Translations under genes and position numbers: made by a program
Shown here: piece after piece, positions 44,784 through 53,075 of the stretch
Layout: each line of letters starts with the position of its first letter
How positions within the stretch are numbered: the stretch's first letter is position 1
The notes under the pieces: generated by a model
Told to the model about the DNA's origin: nothing
Databases searched by the model: none
What the model saw: the letters and a program-made list of their open reading frames with translations, nothing else
NCBI RefSeq assembly: GCF_037977235.1
Contig: NZ_CP150276.1
Coordinates: 3,720,001-3,784,000 of the forward strand
Source: Paenibacillus sp. FSL K6-0276
GTDB taxonomy: Bacteria; Bacillota; Bacilli; Paenibacillales; Paenibacillaceae
Length of the DNA stretch: 64,000 nt
Direction of reading: 5' to 3'

Positions 44784-45084
44784 TATCCTCACTATCCTTT
44801 GCTGCTAGAAACTGCTCTTCCACGGAAGTAAACTCCCGGGCAAGCTGGGCATAGATTTCAGGACTCACTTGACATTTCAAAGCGCGATCAAGTGCTTTGT
44901 TCTTCTGTGCCAGCTTAAAGCATTCAAGCTTGCCGCATATGTAAGCACCACGGCCTGACTTCTTACCTGTCAGATCAATCAGCACTTCGCCCTCAGGCGT
45001 TCTAACCACTCGAATCAGCTCTTTCTTCGGCATCATCTCTTGGGTAGCAACGCATTTGCGCAGCGGCACCTTTCTTTGTTTCAT
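44776..45084 (-). CDS. rnpM: RNase P modulator RnpM (YlxR, DUF448)
   Basis: The 102-residue protein matches DUF448/YlxR: RKCVATQEMMPKKELIRVVR and the conserved GKKSGRGAYIC. YlxR was shown in B. subtilis to bind RNase P RNA and modulate it, hence RnpM. It lies between nusA and ylxQ in the conserved operon. Confidence 0.92.
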   Translation of the reverse strand: MKQRKVPLRKCVATQEMMPKKELIRVVRTPEGEVLIDLTGKKSGRGAYICGKLECFKLAQKNKALDRALKCQVSPEIYAQLAREFTSVEEQFLAAKDSEDNE

Positions 45085-45112
45085 AACATACGCCTCCCGT
45101 CAAGCAGGTTAA

Positions 45113-46210
45113 TTAATCAATGGAGACGGAATCCTGATGCATTTCATCAATAGAAGTTCTCGGTCTACCGTATTCCTGCTCCGCTTGACTTTCACTCTTG
45201 ATATCAATTTTCCAGCCGGTAAGCTTAGCAGCAAGACGTGCATTTTGCCCTTTAATACCGATAGCTAGTGATAATTGATAGTCAGGAACGATTACTCGTG
45301 CCATTTTCTCTGCTTCAAAGACTTGAACTTCAAGGACCTTGGAAGGGCTAAGTGCATTAGCCACATACTCCTGCACCAGATCAGAATAACGGACGATATC
45401 GATCTTCTCGCCACGAAGCTCAGTAACGATGGTCTGAACGCGTGTGCCTCTTGGACCTACGCAAGAACCAACTGGATCCACTTCTGGATTGCGGGAATAC
45501 ACAGCAATCTTCGAACGGAAGCCAGCTTCACGAGCTACGGAACGAATTTCAACCACACCGTCAAAGATTTCCGGAACTTCTAGTTCAAACAGACGCTTCA
45601 GCAATCCGGGATGACTGCGGGACAGCATAATTTGCGGTCCTTTAGTGGTGTTCTCAACTTTAGTGATATAAGCCTTGATACGCTCGCTTTGCTTGAACTT
45701 CTCACCTGGCATCAATTCACTAAGCGGAAGAACCGCTTCGATTTTACCAAGATCAATGTAGATGTTCCGCATATCTTGACGTTGTACAAGTCCTGTAACG
45801 ATATCATCTTCTTTGTCGATAAAAGCATTATAGATGAGTCCACGCTCTGCTTCGCGAATCCGTTGAGTTACAACCTGCTTTGCAGTCTGTGCAGCAATAC
45901 GTCCGAAATCACGTGGTGTCACTTCAAGCTCAGCGATATCCTCAAGCTGGAAATGCGGGTTAATTTCTCTGGCTGCCGGCAATGAGATTTCAGTCCTTGT
46001 ATCCAGGACCTCCTCAACAATTAGCTTTCGGGCAAACACTTTAATGACACCTGTGTTGCGGTTCATGTCAACACGCACGTTCTGTGCCGCATTGAAATTA
46101 CGTTTATAACTAGAGATCAGCGCCGCTTCGATTGCTTCAAACAGCACATCTTTACTGATGCCTCTCTCCCTTTCCAGCTCATTCATTGCTTCAATAAACT
46201 CCATACTCAT
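45113..46210 (-). CDS. nusA: Transcription termination/antitermination factor NusA
   Basis: The 365-residue protein has the NusA N-terminal domain (EFIEAMNELERERGISKDVL), an S1 domain (GLVQRQDMRNIYIDLG) and two KH domains (DPVGSCVGPRGTRVQ and LAIGIKGQNARLAAKLTGWK). It binds RNA polymerase and controls pausing and termination. It lacks the acidic C-terminal repeats of enterobacterial NusA, as usual in Firmicutes. The ATG has a G-rich AAGGGGGG upstream. Confidence 0.96.
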   Translation of the reverse strand: MSMEFIEAMNELERERGISKDVLFEAIEAALISSYKRNFNAAQNVRVDMNRNTGVIKVFARKLIVEEVLDTRTEISLPAAREINPHFQLEDIAELEVTPRDFGRIAAQTAKQVVTQRIREAERGLIYNAFIDKEDDIVTGLVQRQDMRNIYIDLGKIEAVLPLSELMPGEKFKQSERIKAYITKVENTTKGPQIMLSRSHPGLLKRLFELEVPEIFDGVVEIRSVAREAGFRSKIAVYSRNPEVDPVGSCVGPRGTRVQTIVTELRGEKIDIVRYSDLVQEYVANALSPSKVLEVQVFEAEKMARVIVPDYQLSLAIGIKGQNARLAAKLTGWKIDIKSESQAEQEYGRPRTSIDEMHQDSVSID

Positions 46211-46236
46211 GAATTTCCGGCCCCCCTTTCAAGACG

Positions 46237-46704
46237 TTAAAAAATAATGGCCAATCTCGCGCTTGCGACTTTGGCGTACGGTACTACATGTTCTTTTTTG
46301 CCCGCGGAGATGAGCAGTTCCTCGTTCTCGAACGAGAGCAAACGACCTTCAAATTCTTTGAGTCCTTGAATCGGCTCATAAACAGTCACATACACGTCCT
46401 TACCTACCGCTTTAGCTACATCCGCAGCTTTTTTGAGAGGGCGCTCTGCTCCCGGCGAGGAAACCTCAAGGAAATATGCCTCTGGGATAGGATCATTCTC
46501 ATCCAACTGTTGGCTGAAATATTCGCTAATGCTTCCGCAGTCATCAATATCAATGCCGCCTTCTTTATCTACGAATATACGCAGAAACCAATTGGAGCCT
46601 TCCTTCACGTATTCAACGTCCACCAGTTCGAAACCATTGTCGTCGAGATAGGGCCCGAGCATCTGCTCTACCGTTTGTTTAATTTTAGATTTGGGTGTGC
46701 TCAA
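46237..46704 (-). CDS. rimP: Ribosome maturation factor RimP
   Basis: The 155-residue protein matches RimP: LVDVEYVKEGSNWFLRIFVDKEGG (about 25-48, quoted in part), CGSISEYFSQQLD and FLEVSSPGAERPLKK. It helps assemble the 30S subunit. The start is TTG 46702-46704, 8-9 bases after GGAGGT; an open frame of 14 more codons runs through that site. It is the first gene of the nusA-infB operon and has its own promoter. Confidence 0.94.
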   Translation of the reverse strand: MSTPKSKIKQTVEQMLGPYLDDNGFELVDVEYVKEGSNWFLRIFVDKEGGIDIDDCGSISEYFSQQLDENDPIPEAYFLEVSSPGAERPLKKAADVAKAVGKDVYVTVYEPIQGLKEFEGRLLSFENEELLISAGKKEHVVPYAKVASARLAIIF

Positions 46705-46748
46705 AAGAAAATTACCTCCACGAACTTGTCTTTTGCTATATACCAAAG

Positions 46749-46775
46749 ATAAAGAGTGGGTTTCCCCACTCTTTA
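46749..46775 (-). terminator. Rho-independent terminator between polC and rimP
   Basis: AAAGAGTGGG and CCCACTCTTT form a perfect 10-bp stem with a 4-base loop. The minus-strand tail is ATCTTTGG, only partly T-rich. It lies between the rimP promoter and the rimP start, so it may act as an attenuator of rimP rather than a polC terminator. Confidence 0.7.
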
Positions 46776-46807
46776 CACAACGGACTTATCTCATTATTAC
46801 CAAAGAA

Positions 46808-46836
46808 ATTATACCATAGTGAGTCTGGACTGACAA
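46808..46836 (-). promoter_or_regulatory. Sigma-A promoter of the rimP-nusA-infB operon
   Basis: Minus strand -35 TTGTCA (46831-46836), 17-bp spacer, perfect -10 TATAAT (46808-46813) preceded by TATGG. Confidence 0.85.
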
Positions 46837-46903
46837 GTGCAAGCCCTTGACTCCCCCTTTGGAGTGCTCTTTTCTAGCCATGAAATAAGTGTTGTTAAAG
46901 CCT

Positions 46904-49900
46904 TTAAAATAGGGAAAGTTGATTACTCTCCGGTAAGCCGCGGAAACAGCCCATATTGGTTAATAGCTCAATAACCGTCTTACTCGCCTTGGATTTCTGT
47001 TGGAAATCCTCGATAGAAAGGAACTCCCCAGCATCTTTCGCAGCAGCTATGTTAACAGCAGCATTCTCACCAATTCCTGCTAATGCGGAAAACGGAGGAA
47101 TCAAACTCTTGTCATCAACAATAAACTTATTCGCTTCTGAACGGTAAAGATCAATATTTTTGAATGTAAACCCACGTGCCGTCATCTCCAAAGCCATCTC
47201 AAGGACAGGCAACATAGCCTTTTCCTTAGGTAAAGCTTGAAATCCTTTTTGCTCAATTTCTACGATCTGACGATTGATGGCTTCATATCCCTTACAGCAT
47301 AGTTCAATATCAAAATCCGCTGCGCGTACAGAGAAATAGGTCGCATAATATTCAATAGGATGATACAGCTTGAAGTAGGCAGTACGTACTGCAGAAATAA
47401 CGTATGCAGCAGCATGCGCCTTCGGGAACATGTATTGAATCTTCAGACAAGAATCAATATACCATTGCGGAACCTTGCACTTTTTCATTTCCTCGATCCA
47501 TTCGTCAGACAACCCTTTACCCTTACGAACACTCTCGGTAATCTTAAAGGCCAAGCTCGCATCCATTCCCGCTTTATAAATTAAGAAGAGCATGATATCA
47601 TCGCGACAACCAATAACGGTCTTAATGTTACAAGTGTTATTCTTTATAAGCTCTTGCGCATTACCAAGCCAAACCCCGGTACCATGAGACAAACCTGATA
47701 TTTGCAGCAAGTCAGCAAAGCTGGACGGTTTCGACTCAATAAGCATTTGCCGTACGAACTTGGTACCCATTTCGGGCACACCGTATGTCGCAACCGGTGA
47801 TCTGATCTCGTCTGGTCTTACTCCAAGCGCATCTGTAGAGTTAAACATGCTCATTACTTTCGGATCATTCATCGGGATAGAGGTTGGATCAATACCTGTC
47901 AAATCCTGCAGCATCCGCATCATCGTCGGATCATCATGACCCAGAATATCAAGCTTCAGCAGATTCGCATCAAAAGCGTGATAATCAAAGTGTGTCGTCT
48001 TCCACTCGGCATTGACATCATCCGCCGGAAATTGCACTGGCGTAATATCTTCTACCTCCATATAGTCTGGAACAACGACTATACCACCGGGATGTTGTCC
48101 CGTACTGCGTTTAACGCCTGTACATCCAGCCGCCAGACGGCCAACTTCAGCTCCACGCCAACTTTTCTGATGAAGTTCTTCGTATTTCTTCGCGAAACCG
48201 AAGGCTGTCTTCTCAGCTACCGTACCAATCGTTCCGGCACGGAATACATTTTTCTCACCAAACATTTCTTTGGTAAAGTTATGTGCATTCGGTTGATATT
48301 CCCCTGAGAAGTTCAAATCGATATCGGGAACTTTATCCCCCTTAAATCCGAGGAAGGTTTCAAACGGAATATCCTGCCCTTCGCCTTTGAGCTTCTGACC
48401 GCAATCCGGACAGACTTTGTCGGGTAAATCGAATCCGCTCCGCACACTACCGTCCAGGAACCATTCATTATGGCGACACTCAGGGTTAAGGCAAATATAA
48501 TGCGCAGGCAAAGGATTAACTTCTGAAATTCCAAGAAAGGTTGCTACTACAGAAGACCCTACGGAACCCCGAGAACCTACGAGATATCCATCCTGATTTG
48601 ATTTTTTAACAAGACGTTCAGAAATCAAATAGTTGGCAGAGAATCCGTATTTGATAATTGGTGCAAGCTCTTTCTCCAAACGGGCAATCACTACCTCAGG
48701 CAGTTCTTCACCATATATGGATTTGGCAGTGTTGTAACAGGTTTCGCGAATTTCTTCGTCCGCTCCGTCAATAATTGGTGTAAATAGCTTATCTGGAAAT
48801 AGCTCCAGTTCCTCAAAACGTTCAGCCAGCTCTACTGTATTTGTAACCACGACTTCCATCGCTTTTTCAGCACCGAGGAATTCGAATTCAGCCAGCATCT
48901 CATCCGTTGTGCGGAAATGTGCATCCGGTTTGCGTTGGTCTTTAAGAGGACTAAAGCCTGTAATCCCGTTAATCGTAATATCACGATACAGCTTGTCCCG
49001 GGGTTCAAGATAATGCACATTCCCCGTTGCTATAACAGGTTTATTCATCTGTTCCCCTATTTCGCAAACCTTACGAACTACATCCCGAAGCTCCTCAGGT
49101 CCTGCAACAAAACCCTTGTCCACCAAATGCATGTACATGGTCAATGGCTGAATCTCCAGCACATCATAAAAATGAGCAACTTCCATGGCTTCCTCAGTGG
49201 TTTTGTTGAGTACTGCTTCAAAAAACTCACCACGTTCACAACCGGAAATCACGAGCAGTCCATCTCTATGCTCTTCCAACTTTGATTTAGGAATACAAGG
49301 TACACGTTTGAAATATTCCGTATGCGACATGGAAATGAGCTTATAGAGATTCTTTTTGCCCACCTGATTAAGTGCATAGATATTACAGTGAAACGGTCTT
49401 GTGTTCGAAAGATCATTACCCACATAATCGTTCAGTCGATCAAGGCGAGTCATGCCTTTCATCTTTTCAGCATCTGCGAGCAATCCTGTTAAAATCCCGC
49501 CGAGTGCTATGGTATCGTCTATCGCACGGTGATGGCTTTCCAGAAGAACTTTATATTTATCGGCTAATGTGTTCAGCCTGTGATTCTTCATTGTCGGATA
49601 CAGTAAACGTGCGAGTTCAAGAGTATCAAGAGTTGGATTCTGAAGCACTGGTTGACCTATTTTAAGTAACGATGCCTGAATAAAACCCATATCAAATCTG
49701 GCATTATGAGCAACGAGGATACTATCTCCCACAAATTCAACAAATTTATGCAGCACTGGCTCAAGATCAGGCGCATCCTTAACCATTTCATCTGTAATAT
49801 TGGTCAATTGCTGAATATGATAAGGGATCTTCTCATGCGGATTAACAAAAGTAGAATAACGGTCTACTTCTTTGCCTTCGCACATTTTAATGGCCGCGAG

Positions 49901-51232
49901 CTCCGTAATATTGTTGCGGGTAATCGATAACCCCGTGGTCTCTATATCAAACACTACATAGGTAGCTGTCTTCAAGTCCAAAGGCTGAGCATTCTCGACA
50001 ATATTCACAGAGTCATTCACAACATTGGCTTCCACACCATAAATCATTTTTATCTTATGCTTATGAGCTGCATGGTTCGCATCAGGAAAAGCTTGAACCC
50101 CGCCATGATCAGAAATAGCAATCGCCGGATGACCCCACTGAGCAGCTGTTTTGACATAGCTAGTGATCGGAGTGACCGCATCCATCGTACTCATAGTAGT
50201 GTGAAGGTGGAACTCCACCCGTTTCTTAGGAGCCGTATCTTTACGTGCAGGCGGCGCCTTAACTTCTGTTAAGTCTGAAGGAATCATCACGAGCTCGGGT
50301 ACCTGCATAAAACGGTCATATTCTACTTTTCCGCGTGCTCTTACCCATTTACCGTTAGCTAGCAGACTCATAACCTTCAGATCATCTTTAGTCTTCGCGA
50401 ACATCTTCATTTGTAGAGAATCCGTGAAATCGGTCAGACTGAAGGTGAATAAAGTACTGCCATTGCGAAGTTCCTTACGATCCAGACCAAAAATGGTACC
50501 TTGAATTGTAATTTTCTTCTCTTCATCTTGAATTTGAAGAATCGGTACGGCCTGTTCCTTAATTTCATATCCCACCTGAAGCTTAATTACTTCATTAGGA
50601 TCGCTATCATCAGCAGGAGCTTCTGTTTCTACAGCAGTCATCATCTGCTCAACGATCTCTCGTTGTTCCTGCTGAAGTTTTTGCTGAAATTCTTCGTATG
50701 CTTCTACATTATTATTTTCGTTCTCCGCCATTAGCACTTTAACTTTTAAGGTGAGCCCGAAATACTTATCAAAAAATTTAATAATTGCCCCATCAATGCC
50801 TTTTTTTCGAGCCAGCTCCATAGAAGTGGAGTCACTCATCGTCAGCATTAAAGTGTCATCTTTAAGCTCTTGGGTGGAGCGTGTCAGCCAGCCGTTAACC
50901 GAAGGGATCTCGCGGGTCACCCACTCCAGAAACAATCCCCAATACTCTTGGATTAGCTCTGCCTTACTAACTTTATCATCATATAGGAACAAAAAGCTTA
51001 CTTTGGCTATATGCTGAAGCTTCTCTCGCATTCTGAGACAAAATGTCCGGTATACCTGTGCTGGAACCAGACTTTCTTTCGCAATAACAATTTGCCAGTC
51101 TCGGTTACCGCGGCTGATCTCTACACGTTCTATATGCCCATCTAAAAAGTAAGGATCCATGATTGCAGGTGGAATTTCACCTTGCTTCATCAAGAGCTCG
51201 AATCTTTTTCTTCTCTCCTGGTTTTGTTCCAT
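46904..51232 (-). CDS. polC: DNA polymerase III PolC-type alpha subunit
   Basis: The 1442-residue replicative polymerase has the Gram-positive PolC order: N-terminal domains, OB fold (about 225-310), PHP (VEFHLHTTMSTMDAV), inserted 3'-5' exonuclease (VVFDIETTGLSI), PHP second half, a four-Cys zinc module (CLNPEC and CPDCG), the palm with VPDIDLNFSGEYQ, and the helix-hairpin-helix end. AGGAAAGC-type purines precede the ATG. It is the leading-strand replicase. Two tandem repeat copies (D and C) lie 68-265 bp upstream. Confidence 0.98.
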   Translation of the reverse strand: MEQNQERRKRFELLMKQGEIPPAIMDPYFLDGHIERVEISRGNRDWQIVIAKESLVPAQVYRTFCLRMREKLQHIAKVSFLFLYDDKVSKAELIQEYWGLFLEWVTREIPSVNGWLTRSTQELKDDTLMLTMSDSTSMELARKKGIDGAIIKFFDKYFGLTLKVKVLMAENENNNVEAYEEFQQKLQQEQREIVEQMMTAVETEAPADDSDPNEVIKLQVGYEIKEQAVPILQIQDEEKKITIQGTIFGLDRKELRNGSTLFTFSLTDFTDSLQMKMFAKTKDDLKVMSLLANGKWVRARGKVEYDRFMQVPELVMIPSDLTEVKAPPARKDTAPKKRVEFHLHTTMSTMDAVTPITSYVKTAAQWGHPAIAISDHGGVQAFPDANHAAHKHKIKMIYGVEANVVNDSVNIVENAQPLDLKTATYVVFDIETTGLSITRNNITELAAIKMCEGKEVDRYSTFVNPHEKIPYHIQQLTNITDEMVKDAPDLEPVLHKFVEFVGDSILVAHNARFDMGFIQASLLKIGQPVLQNPTLDTLELARLLYPTMKNHRLNTLADKYKVLLESHHRAIDDTIALGGILTGLLADAEKMKGMTRLDRLNDYVGNDLSNTRPFHCNIYALNQVGKKNLYKLISMSHTEYFKRVPCIPKSKLEEHRDGLLVISGCERGEFFEAVLNKTTEEAMEVAHFYDVLEIQPLTMYMHLVDKGFVAGPEELRDVVRKVCEIGEQMNKPVIATGNVHYLEPRDKLYRDITINGITGFSPLKDQRKPDAHFRTTDEMLAEFEFLGAEKAMEVVVTNTVELAERFEELELFPDKLFTPIIDGADEEIRETCYNTAKSIYGEELPEVVIARLEKELAPIIKYGFSANYLISERLVKKSNQDGYLVGSRGSVGSSVVATFLGISEVNPLPAHYICLNPECRHNEWFLDGSVRSGFDLPDKVCPDCGQKLKGEGQDIPFETFLGFKGDKVPDIDLNFSGEYQPNAHNFTKEMFGEKNVFRAGTIGTVAEKTAFGFAKKYEELHQKSWRGAEVGRLAAGCTGVKRSTGQHPGGIVVVPDYMEVEDITPVQFPADDVNAEWKTTHFDYHAFDANLLKLDILGHDDPTMMRMLQDLTGIDPTSIPMNDPKVMSMFNSTDALGVRPDEIRSPVATYGVPEMGTKFVRQMLIESKPSSFADLLQISGLSHGTGVWLGNAQELIKNNTCNIKTVIGCRDDIMLFLIYKAGMDASLAFKITESVRKGKGLSDEWIEEMKKCKVPQWYIDSCLKIQYMFPKAHAAAYVISAVRTAYFKLYHPIEYYATYFSVRAADFDIELCCKGYEAINRQIVEIEQKGFQALPKEKAMLPVLEMALEMTARGFTFKNIDLYRSEANKFIVDDKSLIPPFSALAGIGENAAVNIAAAKDAGEFLSIEDFQQKSKASKTVIELLTNMGCFRGLPESNQLSLF

Positions 51233-51299
51233 GCTTTCCTCCCACCTTTGATAACTCCGTAAAACACAATCAATGATATTCAGTGAAAGTACAATATGA

Positions 51300-51396
51300 T
51301 AAGAAGAAACGACGTTATCGTCTTTTAAAGACGATAACCGTTTCTCGTAAAAATATAAGGATAACGTATAGTGTGAAACTTATACTTTCTTAGATT
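51300..51396 (-). repeat. Two-hairpin intergenic repeat, copy D (diverged)
   Basis: Its first hairpin differs in sequence but keeps the fold: TTATCGTCTTT pairs with AAAGACGATAA (51315-51337), flanked by AAACG and CGTTT. The second hairpin keeps the core AACTTATACTTTCTTAGA (51377-51394, one change). It directly abuts copy C in the same orientation. Confidence 0.75.
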
Positions 51397-51496
51397 TCAA
51401 GCATAAACGCATTCGGCGTCCTTATAAGGACGGTACGCGTTTATGCGAGAAATAGAAGAATAATTTATAGCGTAAGCCTATAAATTCTTATATTTT
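51397..51496 (-). repeat. Two-hairpin intergenic repeat, copy C
   Basis: Outer arms GCATAAACGC (51401-51410) and GCGTTTATGC (51437-51446) pair perfectly around GTCCTTATAAGGAC (51419-51432). The second hairpin uses TTTATAG and CTATAAA where copies A and B use GTATAAG and CTTATAC, so both arms changed together. Confidence 0.8.
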
Positions 51497-51561
51497 AAAA
51501 AGCTTCTGGATTCAAAAAGCATTGGGTTCTTTCGGCCCGCTGACTCCTCTCTCCAGAAGCT
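51497..51561 (-). terminator. Rho-independent terminator of proS
   Basis: AGCTTCTGGA (51552-51561 on the minus strand) pairs perfectly with TCCAGAAGCT (51501-51510), enclosing a ~40-base loop with GGGCC...; the exit is TTTTTAAAAT. Confidence 0.8.
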
Positions 51562-51601
51562 AGATTAAAATACTACAAGACTGTTGATCGGTGCCAAAAG
51601 A

Positions 51602-53050
51602 TTAATATGCCTTTGCAAAAACCACAGTATGTTCAGCTGGTTTACCACAGCAAATGCAGACTTGCTTCTTCTCCGCCGGATCGAAAGGAATGTTGCGGCT
51701 ACCCGCACCTGTCTCTTCCTTAACTTTGGACTCGCATTCTTCGGAACCACACCAGCCAGCTAGTGCAAAGCCGCGTTTTTCTTCCATCGAAGCTTTCATT
51801 TCTTCCAAGGAATCCACAGAATAGAAATGGTCCTCGCGGAATTTCAGGGCACGTTCGAACATTTCATTATGAACCTGCTCGAGCATTGCTTGTACCTCTT
51901 GGGCGAGGTTCTCCTGCTGAATAACCTTCTTCTCGCCTGTGACACGTGATACGATAACGCAGACACCATTCTCCATGTCGCGTGGTCCAAGCTCCAAGCG
52001 CACGGGTACACCGCGCATTTCATATTCATTGAACTTCCAACCTGGAGTTACATCCGAACGGTCATCCACACGTACACGAACGCCGGCGTTCTTCAGCTCC
52101 TTGAACAGCTCGTCTGTCCGTCCAATCACGGCTTCGCGAGTTTTAGGCGGACCGATAGGAATCATAATCACTTGAGTTGGCGCTACTTTAGGTGGCAAAA
52201 CAAGACCACGGTCATCACCATGCACCATAATCAGCGAACCAATCAAGCGTGTAGTGGATCCCCATGAGGTGGTATGCACATATTCCAAATTATTATCGCG
52301 GCTCAAATACTGGATCTCAAAAGCTGTTGCAAACTTGGTACCCAAGTAATGTGAGGTAGCAGCCTGAACAGCACGTCCATCTTTCATCATCGCTTCAATA
52401 GAATACGTATCTACTGCACCGGCAAAACGCTCGGAAGGTGTCTTCTGTCCAGTGATTACCGGAATGGCAAGGAAAGTCTCGGCAAAATCACGGTAGTTAT
52501 CCAGCATCTTCATAGTTTCTTCACGAGCTTCTGCTTCATTCTCATGCGCAGTATGCCCTTCTTGCCAAAGAAACTCAGTAGTGCGGATAAATGGTAAAGT
52601 ACGCTTCTCCCAGCGAACCACGTTCGCCCATTGATTGATAAGAACAGGAAGATCACGATAAGACTGAATCCATTTGGAATACATATGTCCGAACATGGTC
52701 TCAGAAGTAGGACGGACTGCCAGACGTTCCTCAAGCACGTCACCACCTGCCTCAGTTACCCACGGCAGTTCGGGATTAAAGCCTTCAATATGATCCTTTT
52801 CCTTTTGAAAGAAACTCTCTGGTATGAACACTGGAAAATAAGCATTACGGTGACCAGTTTCCTTGAGGCGACGGTTCATTTCCTCCTGAATATGCTCCCA
52901 TATTTCATAGCCTTCTGGCTTAAATACGATACAGCCACGAACAGGAGAGTAATCCATCAAGTCTCCTTTTTTAATAACATCAATATACCAGCGTGAGAAA
53001 TCCTCGCTCTGCGGCGTGATTTCCGTAACGAATTGCTTATCTTTTGCCAT
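51602..53050 (-). CDS. proS: Prolyl-tRNA synthetase, archaeal/eukaryote-like type
   Basis: The 482-residue class II synthetase lacks the large editing insertion of the bacterial type (about 565 residues in B. subtilis). It begins with DFSRWYIDVIKKGDLMDYSPVRG and has the motif 2 region RTTEFLWQEGHTAHE, the anticodon domain (ELGPRDMENGVCVI) and a C-terminal module with Cys residues in WCGSEEC and CICCG, ending in Tyr. These mark the archaeal/eukaryotic-like ProRS. It occupies the normal proS place between rseP and polC, suggesting replacement in situ. Confidence 0.94.
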   Translation of the reverse strand: MAKDKQFVTEITPQSEDFSRWYIDVIKKGDLMDYSPVRGCIVFKPEGYEIWEHIQEEMNRRLKETGHRNAYFPVFIPESFFQKEKDHIEGFNPELPWVTEAGGDVLEERLAVRPTSETMFGHMYSKWIQSYRDLPVLINQWANVVRWEKRTLPFIRTTEFLWQEGHTAHENEAEAREETMKMLDNYRDFAETFLAIPVITGQKTPSERFAGAVDTYSIEAMMKDGRAVQAATSHYLGTKFATAFEIQYLSRDNNLEYVHTTSWGSTTRLIGSLIMVHGDDRGLVLPPKVAPTQVIMIPIGPPKTREAVIGRTDELFKELKNAGVRVRVDDRSDVTPGWKFNEYEMRGVPVRLELGPRDMENGVCVIVSRVTGEKKVIQQENLAQEVQAMLEQVHNEMFERALKFREDHFYSVDSLEEMKASMEEKRGFALAGWCGSEECESKVKEETGAGSRNIPFDPAEKKQVCICCGKPAEHTVVFAKAY

Positions 53051-53075
53051 GTAATGGAATGCCTCCCGAAGAAAA

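Noticed and set aside
46844..46870. ACTCC/GGAGT hairpin after polC as a terminator
   Set aside because: Only 5 bp and no T-run on the minus-strand exit; the hairpin at 46749 is stronger.
30556..51496. CRISPR array made of the 14-bp palindromes
   Set aside because: Copies are kilobases apart or of different subtype, with no regular spacers and no cas genes.
51511..51551. Possible T-box-like element near proS
   Set aside because: It lies downstream of proS as the loop of its terminator; no T-box consensus and wrong position.
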